64,000 nucleotides of DNA from Clitoria ternatea. Lineage: Eukaryota; Streptophyta; Magnoliopsida; Fabales; Fabaceae. The notes beneath the pieces were generated by a model, which ran no database searches, was not told the DNA's origin, and saw only the letters and a program-made list of their open reading frames with translations. The stretch lies in NCBI GenBank assembly GCA_037962975.1, contig CM075671.1, forward strand, positions 11,579,001 through 11,643,000, in the 5' to 3' direction. Position 1 is the stretch's first letter, and each line of letters opens with the position of its first letter. Position numbers and translations under genes: made by a program. Shown piece by piece: positions 47,335 to 59,465 of the stretch.

Positions 47335-49179
47335 TAAATTATTAACCAATTGAATTAATCTGTTACATATAACTAGTGAGATTATTATATCATATACTAA
47401 AATGTATAATAATTTTTTAAGTTTATAATCTCATTATTTAATTAAATTATTATTGTTGTTGTTATTATTAATAAAAGAAAAAAAATTGAGGCACTGGATT
47501 TGAACTTTTACTTTTATGGACTTTTTTGTTTTTAAAGATAACTATGAGAAACCACTTCACATGATATAGCAAGTGCTTAGAGTTGAGACACCTATGAAGG
47601 AATGTTTACTCTCATCAAATATGAAGCCCTTCTCATCAAATATAAAGCCCTGGCCGTCAAAGACTAGACACTCGCTATGAATGACTTGCTGCCAAACAAT
47701 TCTCTAACCAAACATTATTTCAGGTACATAATTCTTAACCTTAATTTTCTCTCTGATATGGGATGGATCATGTTTATAATGTGTATCAACGATATTAAGT
47801 TAATCAAATTACGCCATAAATTTCATTCCATCAATGTCAAAACCTTAGGTGATTTTGTATTTTTCACAAAACACTACAAGCCTTGAAATGAATTAAACCT
47901 GTGTAATTTCAAATATCTGTGATGAAAGAATTGGGGGCTTTCCTCAATTTATGTTCAGGACACCATGGATATTAGACTGAGAAATCATCAAATAACCCAA
48001 AAAAGATTAAGAAATCAAAGTTGGATTGTAGCATTTGTTCAACGTATTACTAGTGATTGTATTGTTTTAGGAGTAATCAGTCTCTGCCTAAATATCAGCT
48101 CATTTTATGGTGTAATTATGGAAATGGACTCTGCAATTATTGAATTCGATTGATTGCGTAGCCTACAATTTTAAATTGATAGTGAAAAACCTCTGCTGTT
48201 TAAGCATATTGTTATGAGAATATTGCTTGTTATCTCAACCAACCAATGTGCCTAGAAATCTGCTTATTTTATGGTGCATTTATGGAGATTGCTATTGAAA
48301 TATTCAATTCCATTCTTTGCGTATTGCTGAATTTTAAGCAATGATTCTTTTAAAAGAGTGTTTGATACACTTCTACACATGATCTTTTAAAAATATGTGT
48401 AGTTATTATTTAAGTTTTGTAGAAATGTTAACAGATATAGTATGTTAAACATGTGAATGTTTTATTTTTTAAATCAAAGTTATCCGGTAATGTAAAATGA
48501 TACCGTGTATCAAATGTTTTTAAGGATTTGTCTAACTAGTATATAAAAAAATTATTTAAAATTAACATTAATGCAATACGTTGTGATCTTTAAAATAAGT
48601 TCTATACATTTTTTCAATATAAATTTTTTCCTTTAAATTTATTATCTTATATAATATTCCACAAGTTATATAAATTGTTTTTCTAATGTGTTTATAAAGA
48701 CACTCATTAAAGAATTTAAAAGTATAAATTTTCAACTTTAATCAATATTAATATAGCTTTCTGTGAATTTTAAAAAGGTTTATCCACTTTGTAAGCAATA
48801 AAAAATATTATTTTATTTAAAATTAACATTAATATAATATTTTAAATTTCAAGTCTAACAAGTTTTCTTCTTTTGATTTTCTATTTTGTACAAAGTTTTG
48901 TAAAATTAGATAAATAATTTAAATTTTTCAATATATATCTTCAGGCCCAGATAAAAATAAAACTGTTTAAATAATCTTTAAACTGATGACGTGATACTAT
49001 TGAGGGTAAGGTGAAGCAGGATTCAAATTTTAATGTGACCATAATTTCTTTTTATAGAATGTGAACATTTTGAACAATTAATGACATCAAAATATTTATG
49101 ATTAGTTTAAAAAAATCGGTTCATATGATTAGTTAAATTAATAGTACTAGGTTTTATGCATTATTTGATTGAGTGACAG

Positions 49180-49237
<58 letters not shown>

Positions 49238-51370
49238 TATCTGCATTAAACATTTAAATAAATCAAATATATTATTTTATGCGATTATGATTTTTCCTAT
49301 CATAGTATGAAAAAAAAATTGTACGCTCTTTTAATATTTTTTTACTTAAAAGGAAAGAATATGTTTTCTATGATTCAAATATTAGAATTTTAAATTTAAA
49401 ATACATTAATCATTATTATAGCTTATGAACTTGTCATTATTGGTATGTTATTTATTGTAGTAATTATTAATTTAAATTCATATTGATTGGGGTTACGAGT
49501 GTGTTGGTTTTTTTTCACATGTTTAGAAATAAGATAGTGTCGTGAACTTGCAATATGGTCCGTTCGATTCTTTTCAAAAAAATGATAAATTATGATATTT
49601 GAAATTATGAGAATTACCTAAATTCTCACCACTAATTAGTGAGTGATTTGTTAATATTGTGTGTGGACCTGATTGAATTCATCAAATTTCTTCATTAATA
49701 GTTTCAAAATACTTTGTTTGGTGAACAATACTACTTCAAAACGATTCATTAAATTTAATTAACTAATTAAAAATATTTTAAATACTAAATTTAATAAAAT
49801 AAAAAGTGTTTTAATATTTTTCATACCTGACATTTGACCATAATTAATGTTATAATTAAATGCATGAGTCCAAATTATGAAACTTTCATTCATGTATTAA
49901 TTTTAATCCGGGTCCACACGCCTTTTAACAATAAATAGGGGTAAAAAAATATATATCAAAGTGTGCATAAAAAGTCATTTATAAAAAGTTGTGTCTTAAG
50001 GATTATACAATTATTTTTCTTTAAATAAATATTTATATTTAGGTAATTTGACATTAATTACAAGTAGGATTATACAATTATTTTTATGATTTTTAATATT
50101 CTATCTCATTTAATTTTTATTTTGGTATTCCATGAAGAAAGTGGGGAATTTATTTATTTATTTATATCAAATGCTGGTAAGTAAAAAAATAAAATAGGGT
50201 AATTATACTGTTGGTTTTAGAAAAATATATTAACTAAAAACTAAAAATAAATATATTTTTTAAAATCTATGTTGCTTTATATATATATATATATATATAT
50301 ACTAGTTAATTTTTTTAGCCTTAAGTATCTAGACAATTTTGTTACATATAGAAATATTCATATTATGGTTGAATTAACTTTTTTAAAAAATTATTTTTAA
50401 TTATAAGATTCAATCTCAAAATCTTAAAGGTAATTCATAACTCAAAGTATATAAGGTGTCATTAGAGTTTTATAACTTAAATAAAAAACTTATGTAATAA
50501 ATTATTTTTAAATGAGAGTTTATGTTATAAATTTAATCATAAAATTTTAAAAAATTAATTAAAATAACTTATTTTAATAAATACATAATAACTTCTCAGA
50601 ATTTTGAAATCATTAAAATAATGGAATATATTAAAATAATGCTACATCAAAATAATTAAATGTTATTTTTAAATTATTTTATATCAAATATATTAATATG
50701 AATAATGTGATATGAGTAGTGGAAAGAGAGAGACTATATCTTTAATGACCTAAGAGAACTATAAAAGCATAAATTAATTAATCTCATATACTTTTTAAAA
50801 AAATTAAGGCAAATTTTTTAGAAATGTCTTTTTACGTTTTAATAATATACAGGGGCGCAAATAAATTTAAAAAATACCAATAAAATCACCCGAATATTAA
50901 ATCAAGGATTTATATTTTTACTTCTCTGAAATATATCAATCTCTCATGAGTTCATATAAAATAATTATCTAGTAATTATAAAATACCATTTTGTTTTCGA
51001 AATCAACACCCACACATAAAATCATGTCAAGGACTGAATTAAAAATAGAAAAATATTCTTCATAAATTTTTGATAACATTTTTTTAGAACGCTGATGAAA
51101 CATCAAAATAGTTCATTGCACTGGAAAATTATACAGATACAATTTCTCTAAATAATACCATTTTTTCCCCATAAACAAATAATCATATTACAAGTACAGC
51201 GTCAACGTTTATGACGTTGGTACGAGTTTAATGTAAAATATCTTTACCTTATTTTGTCACATTTTTTTGTTTGGTAAGTTAGAACACAAATTTGTTTGGC
51301 TCTGTGATGTGTAGACCAATTGCTGTTACCTGTTACCTGGTTCTGCCCCTTCTTTAACCGCGAATATCCT
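47335..51370. other. AT-rich intergenic DNA upstream of the CLASSY gene
   Basis: No supported gene. It contains an (ATT)n microsatellite at about 49182-49237 and an (AT)n tract at about 50278-50301. The short ORFs at 47677-47886 and 47965-48153 lack domains. Confidence 0.45.
49182..49237. repeat. ATT trinucleotide microsatellite
   Basis: About 18 uninterrupted TTA/ATT units. Confidence 0.95.
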
Positions 51371-51378
51371 TAATAACC

Positions 51379-51401
51379 CTCTCCCTCTCTCTCTCTCTCT
51401 C
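51379..51401 (+). repeat. CT tract at the start of the CLASSY leader
   Basis: A CTCTCC then (CT)n run lies near the presumed transcription start, a common feature of plant core promoters and leaders. Confidence 0.6.
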
Positions 51402-52589
51402 ATGCAACTTTGCGAAAATCAAGGCTTTTTCCGACCCTTTTATAGATTTCTCCGCTGCTGCTGTGTCTGTGTCCACTTTTTACTACTTCACAGTTCACGC
51501 TTTTTCACAACCTACTTTAGTTGTTTTTTCTCACTCTTCTCTTCACTCATTTCATCATACTCTCAACTACTACATTTCCAGCACCATTATTACCTCTCAG
51601 CTTCTTCTCTCTTTATCTTTCCTCTCTGTGATGAAGTTATGATGATGCTTTGACAACCTCTGCTTTAGATTCTTTCCTGGAATCTGCTTTTTTTCTTTTT
51701 GGTAAGTAAGGATGGGATTGATGATATGATAGATTCCCTCACTTGAATGTGTGTGCCATTTCTCTTTCTTTGCTTCTCTGTTTTCCCCAGAAAATCTAAA
51801 TGGCTTTCGTGGATTATTATACTTATACACACATTTTAAGTCAATTTAAAGTGTGTGCTGATCATGAAGTTGATCGTCATCCACCTTGAGTTTATGGGAA
51901 ACTCTCTGTTTTTCACTTAGCTTTGGATCATTTGTGGGGACTTTTGTAGAAACAATCACTATCCATGTTTTAAAATAAGTTTTTTTTTTGCCTTTTTTGG
52001 CCCTTGGTGTTGCAGAAGTGTTGCCATTTTATTTTATGCACAAGAGGGTATCTCTGATTTTTTTTTTGGTCATTGTCCTCAGCTGAAGCTTTAAACTTTT
52101 CATGTGAATGAATGTGGCTGAGTTCTGCTAACTAACACAGCATCAAGGGTACTTTTCCTTTGTTTGGAGGTTTAGTTTTGGGGTAAAATGAAACAGTACA
52201 AGAGAGTGTTTATGGTTTGGTTTGGTTCTTGTCCTTCTTTTGGTTAACCCTTTACCTATTTTGGGAGAAAGAATTTCATTGTGAGATACACTGCCATTTC
52301 ATGTTTATGGGTATTCATTTTGGCATTAAATTTCCTTTGTTCTTTTTGAGGCAGAAAAGAACAGATATCAAATTAAGCACATTAGTGTTTGAGAATTTGA
52401 AACTTATTTCTAATGCCATGATCTATATGTATCCTTTGTATTGTATTTATATTATATGCAAATGATTAGCCTCTATCGTATGAGCAGGTATGAAATGAAG
52501 CCTTGATTGTGTAAGCGGAAATTTGTGTGTTCATTAATCACTGCTGCAGAAGCTCACAAATTCAGCAAATCAATTAGCTGTTACAATCA
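51402..52589 (+). other. CLASSY 5' leader exon and leader intron(s)
   Basis: A C/T-rich, stop-poor leader ends at a strong donor (TTTTTG/GTAAGT, GT at 51702). Acceptors are CTGCTGCAG at 52548-52549 or, for an extra leader exon, GTTGCAG at 52014-52015. A short exon then leads to the ATG at 52590. An 83-codon upstream ORF (51402-51653) lies in the leader if transcription starts before it. Confidence 0.5.
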
Positions 52590-55500
52590 ATGTCTCAAAG
52601 AAAAAGGCGTTTAGATCAATCCAAGCATCCATTTGAATCTTATCGTAAGTACTTCATATGCAAGACACAGAAGAAAATCAATGAACATAATAAATACCAT
52701 ATTAGTCATAACTTGATTCCATCATACTGTAAGGAGTGTCAGTGTGTTGTTGAAGGTAATAAGACATTAATTTGTAGGACGAATTTGATTGATCAATTCA
52801 TTTCTGATACGGGTACAAATTGCCTAGTATTTTCCATGAACACTCATAAGTTCACATTCTTTGCCAGGGATTTTTATATCTATTGACTAATTACTCAATT
52901 TTCTTCCTAAACAGCCTTTGAAGCCGTGATCTTTGGCAAATGGAAAGATGTGGAGTTGATAAAAATTAAGTCAGGAACTATGATCATGCAATTTGGTGAT
53001 AATCAGCAAATGGCTATGGAGAAAGGCCCTTTATCAGACATTCGGGTAAAATCAAGGAAGGCTACTTCATCAGATTGTTCCCGTTTTTTACGTCCCGGGA
53101 TCGATATATGTGTGCTATCAACCCCTAAACGTTCTGGCAGTTCAGATGAATTTAGCACTGAGCCTGTATGTGTTCCTTTTAAAACTGGATTTTATGCATT
53201 TTATCTTTTTAGCTGAGGTTCTTGAATTTCAAATGTTTCATCTCGAACTCGTCTTTTGTTGGATTCAAAATCGTGAAGTTTCATTATGAGCTAGATTGAG
53301 CATGATACATGCATAAACTAATGTATTTATGCAGTAGATAACCCTAATTGTTCCTTTACTTTGACACTTTTCAATGCCTATTCTTGGAACTAGGAAAGGT
53401 ACTTTGATTTCAAGATCTCTTTATAAGGGATCATAACAAAAATAGAGCTCATGTAATTGGTAAATATTTTCTACTTTATTTTGTATGCGTATGGTAGGCC
53501 ATCACTATGAGTTCTCCCCTGTCTTGATATTTTGTTTTTGTTTACATGAATCCCTTGGTTTGTGTTATTTTTTGTTATTATTATTTTGGATAAAGTCGGT
53601 CAAGGGGTCTTCAATTACTATTGGAACCAAAAAAATTATGGATCAAGTCCTCTGCTTTAATTTGAAAGGTTTAGTTGCAAATGGCATGTATGATTAACAG
53701 CTCTTTCTTTCTTTAACTATAGGTTTGGGCTGATGCTAGAATAAGTTCTGTACAGAGAAAACCGCATGAAACTGAGTGCAGATGTCAATTTTATGTCAAC
53801 TTCTATGTAACTCAAGGTTCACTTGGTGCAGAGATGAGAACTATAAGTAAAGAGATCAAAGTTGTTGGAATCAATCAAATATCCATCCTCCAAAGACTTG
53901 AACATCTTCCTTGCGAAGATCAGCACTATCGGTGGGCTTCTTCTGAGGACTGCTCTATGTTATCACACACTAAAATGCTTCTAGGAAGAATATTAGCTGA
54001 TCTTTCATGGTTAGTTGTTACCTCCGCTCTAAAGAAGGTTTCATTCTGTGTAAGATCTTTAGAAAGCAAGCTTGTGTATCAAATTTTGGGAGGTGATACT
54101 GTTAGCACTTCATTGAACAGTGAGTCTCATATCAACGTTGTGAATTTCAGAGTAGACAATGGCGTATTTGTACCAATTGTTTCTCAAGTTGCTACACCTA
54201 AACCCATGACTATTATTAGGATTGACCCTGTACAGGAATCCCAGGAAGATCAAGAATCATCGTCTTATAATGTTGAGGGCTTACGGCGCTCCAAACGCCG
54301 GCATGTACAGCCTGAGCGGTACGTTGGTTGTGATAATGCTTCTCAGATTGATGTTGGTTGTTTCAGAAACAGGCCACCGGTTAAGATAGACACGTCCAAA
54401 GACGATGAAATGTCAATGCCTTTATCGTGTCTGTTTGGTTTGCCCCAAAGAAGTTCACAAGAGTATACCAACAATCGTCAAATGATCAGAAAGGTCAATA
54501 GCAGCAAGAAACTTCTGGTGTACAATAGGAGGGTTAAATCTCAGAAGGTGAAATGTGGTGATGATAATCAGAAAGAACCTCAAAATCAACTTGCTATTAT
54601 TCCTCTTCCTGATCAAGGAGAGCCAGTAGCCATTGAACATTGTGATGTAAATGACAACATTGCCAAATGTTATGGACATGGATCTTCTGAAATTCCCTCA
54701 AAATATCATCACGTAGCTGTTAGTTCTAAACCAAAGAAGAACAATATTAATTTGTTAACTCTTGAGCCTCATAATATTCATGCAAAGCCAGATGGTGAAG
54801 TGAAGGGTGATGATTATTCATCGAAATATCTTTATACTTATGGCACGCCCAAGTTACAGAAGAAGAGTACAAGTGGTCTGGATGATTTGGTGGATCTTGG
54901 AAATAAATGGGAAGGGTTAAATTACAATAAAGGAGTTCAAGATAGAAAATATCATTCTACATATTTAAGAAGTAGAAACAATGGTGGAGAAGAAAGACCT
55001 CGCGCTTACAAAGACAGGACCTTAAATGCAGCTGCATACAAGGACTTGATTAATTCATACTTAAAGAATATTAATACAAAACCGACCAATGAAGAACCTC
55101 CTATTACTGAACAGTGGAAGCAAAGCAAGATTACGAACGGCTTTGGTCGATCAATGGAGACAGAAATCCTCCATGAGGAGGATGAGCAAGAATCTGAAAT
55201 GGATATGTTGTGGAGAGAACTGGAGGTGTCATTGGCATCAAGTTATCTAACTGAAGATACAGTGGTGAGTGATCATTTAACCTTTGAGTTTTCCCTTATT
55301 TTGTACATTTTTTATTTTCTTTTTCTAAGGCTAATTCAGTTCTACTGTTTAATCAGGAACCAAATGCTGCCTTTTCCACTGAGACTCCGGAAGAACCGAG
55401 ACAAGTTTGCCAACATGATTTCAGATTGGATGAAGAAATTGGACTTTACTGCCGTAAATGTGGCTTTGTGAGCATTGAGATCAGAGATATTACACCACCC

Positions 55501-57961
55501 TTTGTAAGTCCAATTCAAAACATATATAGAAATCTGTTTGAGTTAGTGCGCTTATGAGTGGAATTGTATGTGATTTCTTCTATTCCCTTATACTGCATCT
55601 TTACCTTGCATGTAGTTAGAGTCCATGTATATACAATCATTTTGTATTAATTACACATCAAAATTCTGTTTACCATTCATCTTTTAAACTACATTATCTC
55701 TCTTCATTTAAATTACTTTCTCTCTCATATGGGTATTATTGGGAATAAAGGTATTATTAATGCATTGAAACTCTAAATGGACAGTTAAATAGAAACAATT
55801 TTTTGTCTCTGAGTAGTTAAATAAGAACAGATGAGAGTGGACAGTTAAATAGGAACGGATGAGATTGGACAACTAAATAGGAATGGATGGAGTAAAGAAT
55901 TAGGAATATATTTTTTCCATATGCAAAAATCTATCATAAGGAACATGCATGCTATTAGTCCTTGATGTTACCAGTTTGGTTTGATAATTTGTCTATTTTC
56001 CTATTCTGTATCTGATTACCTGTTGGTGGTGTTTGCAGATTCAAAATTCAGTGTGGCACCAAGAGGAGAGGCAGAATGCTGGAGACGATTCAGGGCCCAA
56101 GGCTGATGAAGATGAAGATTTAGATCTTTTCCCGACTCAAGCTTCACCGGAGGAACTGATATCTGAAGACAATGATGATGTTTGGGCATTAATTCCTGAA
56201 CTCAGAAATAAGCTCCATTCCCACCAAAAGAAAGCTTTTGAGTTTCTTTGGCAAAATATTGCCGGATCCATGGATCCAGCACTTATGGAAGCAGAATCCA
56301 AAAGAAGAGGCGGCTGTGTGATATCTCATACTCCTGGAGCTGGAAAGACTTTTCTCATTATTGCTTTTCTTGTTAGCTACTTGAAGTTATTCCCTGGGAA
56401 GAGACCTTTAGTCCTTGCTCCAAAGACTACACTCTATACTTGGTATAAAGAATTTATCAAGTGGGAAATTCCTATACCAGTATATTTGATTCACGGTAGA
56501 AGAACCTACAGGGTTTTCAAGCAGAAATCAATGATGGTTATTCCTGGAGTTCCCAAGCCTACAGATGATGTCAAGCATGTTTTGGATTGTTTGGAGAAGA
56601 TACAAAAATGGCATTCTCACCCAAGTGTGCTAATCATGGGTTATACATCATTTCTAACTTTGATGCGCGAGGATTCAAAGTTTGCACACAGAAAGTATAT
56701 GGCTAAAGTGTTGAGGGAGAGTCCTGGACTCCTTGTGCTGGATGAAGGGCACAATCCTAGAAGCACTAAATCAAGGCTGAGAAAAGTTTTGATGAAAGTG
56801 CAGACAGATTTAAGAATATTGCTTTCTGGAACGTTGTTTCAGAACAATTTCTGCGAGTACTTCAACACCCTGTGCTTGGCAAGACCAAAATTCCCTCGTG
56901 AAGTACTCAAAGCATTAGACCCAAAATACCGAAGGAAAGGAAAGGTAGCAGAAAAAGCTCGTAATTTATTGGAGTCACGGGCTAGAAAATTCTTCTTAGA
57001 TACCATTGCTAAGAAAATTGACTCAAATAATGGAGAGGAGAGATTGCAGGGTCTAAATATGTTGAGAAATGTGACAAATGGTTTTATAGATGTTTATGAA
57101 GGCAGTAGTTCTGACAGTCTACCTGGTTTACAAATTTATACATTGCTAATGAATACAACTGATAGACAGTATGAGATTTTGCAGAAACTGCACCAGAAAA
57201 TGGCTAAGTGCAATGGATACCCTCTGGAGTTAGAGCTTTTGATTACTCTTGGATCAATACATCCTTGGTTGGTCAAAACAGCTGTATGTGCTGAAAAGTT
57301 TTTCACTTGGGAACAATTGATGGAGCTAGAGAAATGCAAGTTTGATTTGAAAATAGGATCTAAAGTAAGATTTGTTTTGAGCCTTATTTATCGTGTTGTC
57401 CAGAAGGAGAAAGTTCTTATCTTCTGCCACAACATTGCGCCTGTCAAATTATTCTTAGAGTATTTTGAGAAGTACTTTGGATGGCAAAGAGGTCGAGAAG
57501 TCTTGGTACTAACTGGGGAGCTTGAGCTCTTTGAAAGAGGGAGAGTGATGGATAAGTTTGAGGAGCCTGGTGGAGCATCAAAGATCCTCCTTGCTTCAAT
57601 TACAGCTTGTGCTGAAGGCATTAGTTTGACAGCAGCTTCTCGTGTCATTATGTTGGACTCGGAGTGGAATCCGTCAAAAACAAAGCAGGCCATTGCCCGA
57701 GCCTTTCGTCCTGGTCAGCAAAAAATGGTTTATGTGTATCAGCTCCTGGTAACGGGTTCATTGGAGGAAGATAAGTACCGAAGAACCACTTGGAAAGAGT
57801 GGGTGTCAAGCATGATTTTCAGTGAGGATTTTGTGGAGGATCCTTCCCAGTGGCAAGCTGAGAAGATCGAAGATGATATACTACGAGAAATGGTTGCGGA
57901 GGACAGGTCTAAATCATTCCATATGATCATGAAGAATGAAAAAGCTTCAACCAACAAATAA
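52590..57961 (+). CDS. CLSY1-like: CLASSY1/2-type SNF2 chromatin remodeller (RNA-directed DNA methylation)
   Basis: Five coding exons join in frame: 52590-52644, 52915-53165, 53723-55264, 55357-55503 and 56039-57961, all with GT/AG introns, giving 1305 residues (Arabidopsis CLSY1 is about 1250). CLASSY proteins act in the nucleus with SHH1 to bring RNA polymerase IV to chromatin, making 24-nt siRNAs. The N-terminal part keeps family phrases such as HPFESYPFEAVIFGKWKDVE and SRFLRPGIDICVL. A basic RRSKRRHVQPERY-like segment follows, then a zinc-ribbon-like CxH...CRKC (C634, H636, C648, C651). The SNF2 ATPase has HTPGAGKT (Walker A, about 762-769), DEGH (about 900-903), SGTLFQNNF and, in the helicase C lobe, RAFRPGQQ (about 1219-1226). 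The C-terminus FHMIMKNEKAST is almost as in CLSY1. Key ATPase residues are present, and no frameshift or stop was seen. CLSY1 and CLSY2 cannot be told apart by reading. Confidence 0.93.
55740..55896 (-). repeat. Stowaway-like repeats inside CLASSY intron 5
   Basis: About four units of GGACAGTTAAATAGGAACGG-type sequence, roughly 36 bp apart, end in GGATGGAGTA. On the minus strand this reads CTCCATCC...CCTATTTAACTGTCC, like the CTCCCTCCGT ends of Stowaway (Tc1/mariner) MITEs. A matching opposite end was not identified. Confidence 0.4.
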
Positions 57962-58950
57962 ATGGTAATTGCTTTTTTTTTCTCATAAAAATGAAACATC
58001 ATTTTGTTATCTATCTGCCTTCCTCCGATGGTGCAATTTGTGCATTAAATCTCTGCATATGCTTGATTGACTTCATGATCAAACTTACTATATGGGCATA
58101 TATGTTTTTGCATATCCTTGTCTGCATGTTCAAACTTACAGTATAGTCATGTTAACATTTGGTAGGAAATAGGGAGTTTTAACTATGATTAAGTTCTAAG
58201 TTCTGGACAGAATTGGCTCCTGTTGTATAAAAAATATGTAGTTAACAAAAAGAATATATAATATCTTGACCTTCAAATTTTAGCATTTGTCATTAATCTT
58301 GTTTGGCCAACTTAAAATGATTCAATTCAAATGGTAGTCTCATAGTTAGTGGTTTGTCCTCTTAGACTACATATATTTTTGTATCCAAACTAATGTCCTC
58401 TACTGAGAGACTTCCCTGCTTCAACTAAATATATTTGAGCTAATTGTGGATGTTGAAACCACATAGTAATGCTATGCATAGACACTTCTGCACAAACTTT
58501 TCATATTCCATCATTTCATTCTAACTTGTTCAAATTTCTTCATATCCCTGTTCTGGTTGTGCCACCTCACTGATGTAAGACAATAAAGCTGACAAGCCAC
58601 ATGCATTGTTTCAGACCGCACGTTTTCAGGCAGATGTATCTGTGTCTCAATGTTTTCATATTTGATCCGTGTTATGTTGTTGCCTAATATGTTCTCATTT
58701 CCTCTTACATATTTATTGATCATGCCATGAAAAAAGTTTAGCAATTTCCTTTTCAGTCTTACAACAAAGGCATCACTTGATCTCGGATTCGGAACAAAAG
58801 TGATTCCAGAAAAAAGGTGAACAAGTCCTTCTCCATTTCACTTTTAGAATGTGTTGCTTTTGTATAATAATCGTTAGTGAACTGTATTGACGAATATGGA
58901 AATTATGCAGCAAATGTGTTGATTATGTCAATAAAGTTAAATGCTATCTA
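57962..58950 (+). other. CLASSY 3' UTR with a probable intron
   Basis: Three bases after the stop, ATG/GTAATT (GT 57965-57966) looks like a donor. CCTTTTCAG (AG 58755-58756) looks like an acceptor, followed by a less AT-rich stretch. AATAAA at 58930-58935 is a possible poly(A) signal. Because the junction lies within about 50 nt of the stop it would not be expected to trigger nonsense-mediated decay. Confidence 0.4.
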
Positions 58951-59233
58951 ATTGTGCATATGCAAGAAGGACATTTCTTTTTTGCTTTTAATGTCGGAAA
59001 GTTTATTTGTGAACCTAATAACAAGGTAATAGGGAAATAACCTGATTTCATGTTTTAATAATTAATACTATGATTTATCTGGGATACTTTAGGATTATGA
59101 TTCTAATAGCTCCCTTTGAACATACAACGTGAATTGCCTTTTTTTTGTTTCTCGGGTTAGAATGGAGTGTAGTCTATGGATAATACAAAAACATCTGAAA
59201 ATTTTTGGTACCCTGAATGATCAATGATGGTAA

Positions 59234-59462
59234 GATTGTGTTTAGATGGAGATTTTAGAATTGTTAAACTAATAATGAAGAGTGATTATAAAGAGTTTAA
59301 TATAAAAATAATGATAGATTATAAAATGAATTAAACAAAAGAGGGGAAATTTTGAAATTCAATTGAGAATTCTATGATAATCTTAAAATTCTTTTTTGTT
59401 TTTCAAATACATCAATTTCATAATTCTCTAGAATTTTAAAAGTTTTCCACTTTAACACAACC
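59234..59462. mobile_element. Tourist-like (PIF/Harbinger) MITE
   Basis: The 229-bp element is flanked by TAA on both sides (59231-59233, 59463-59465). Imperfect inverted ends read GATTGTGTTTAG and, inverted, GGTTGTGTTAAA. No coding capacity. Confidence 0.55.
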
Positions 59463-59465
59463 TAA

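Noticed and set aside
47677..48153. Two consecutive 60-70-codon ORFs
   Set aside because: AT-driven, no domain, no consistent splice junction between them.
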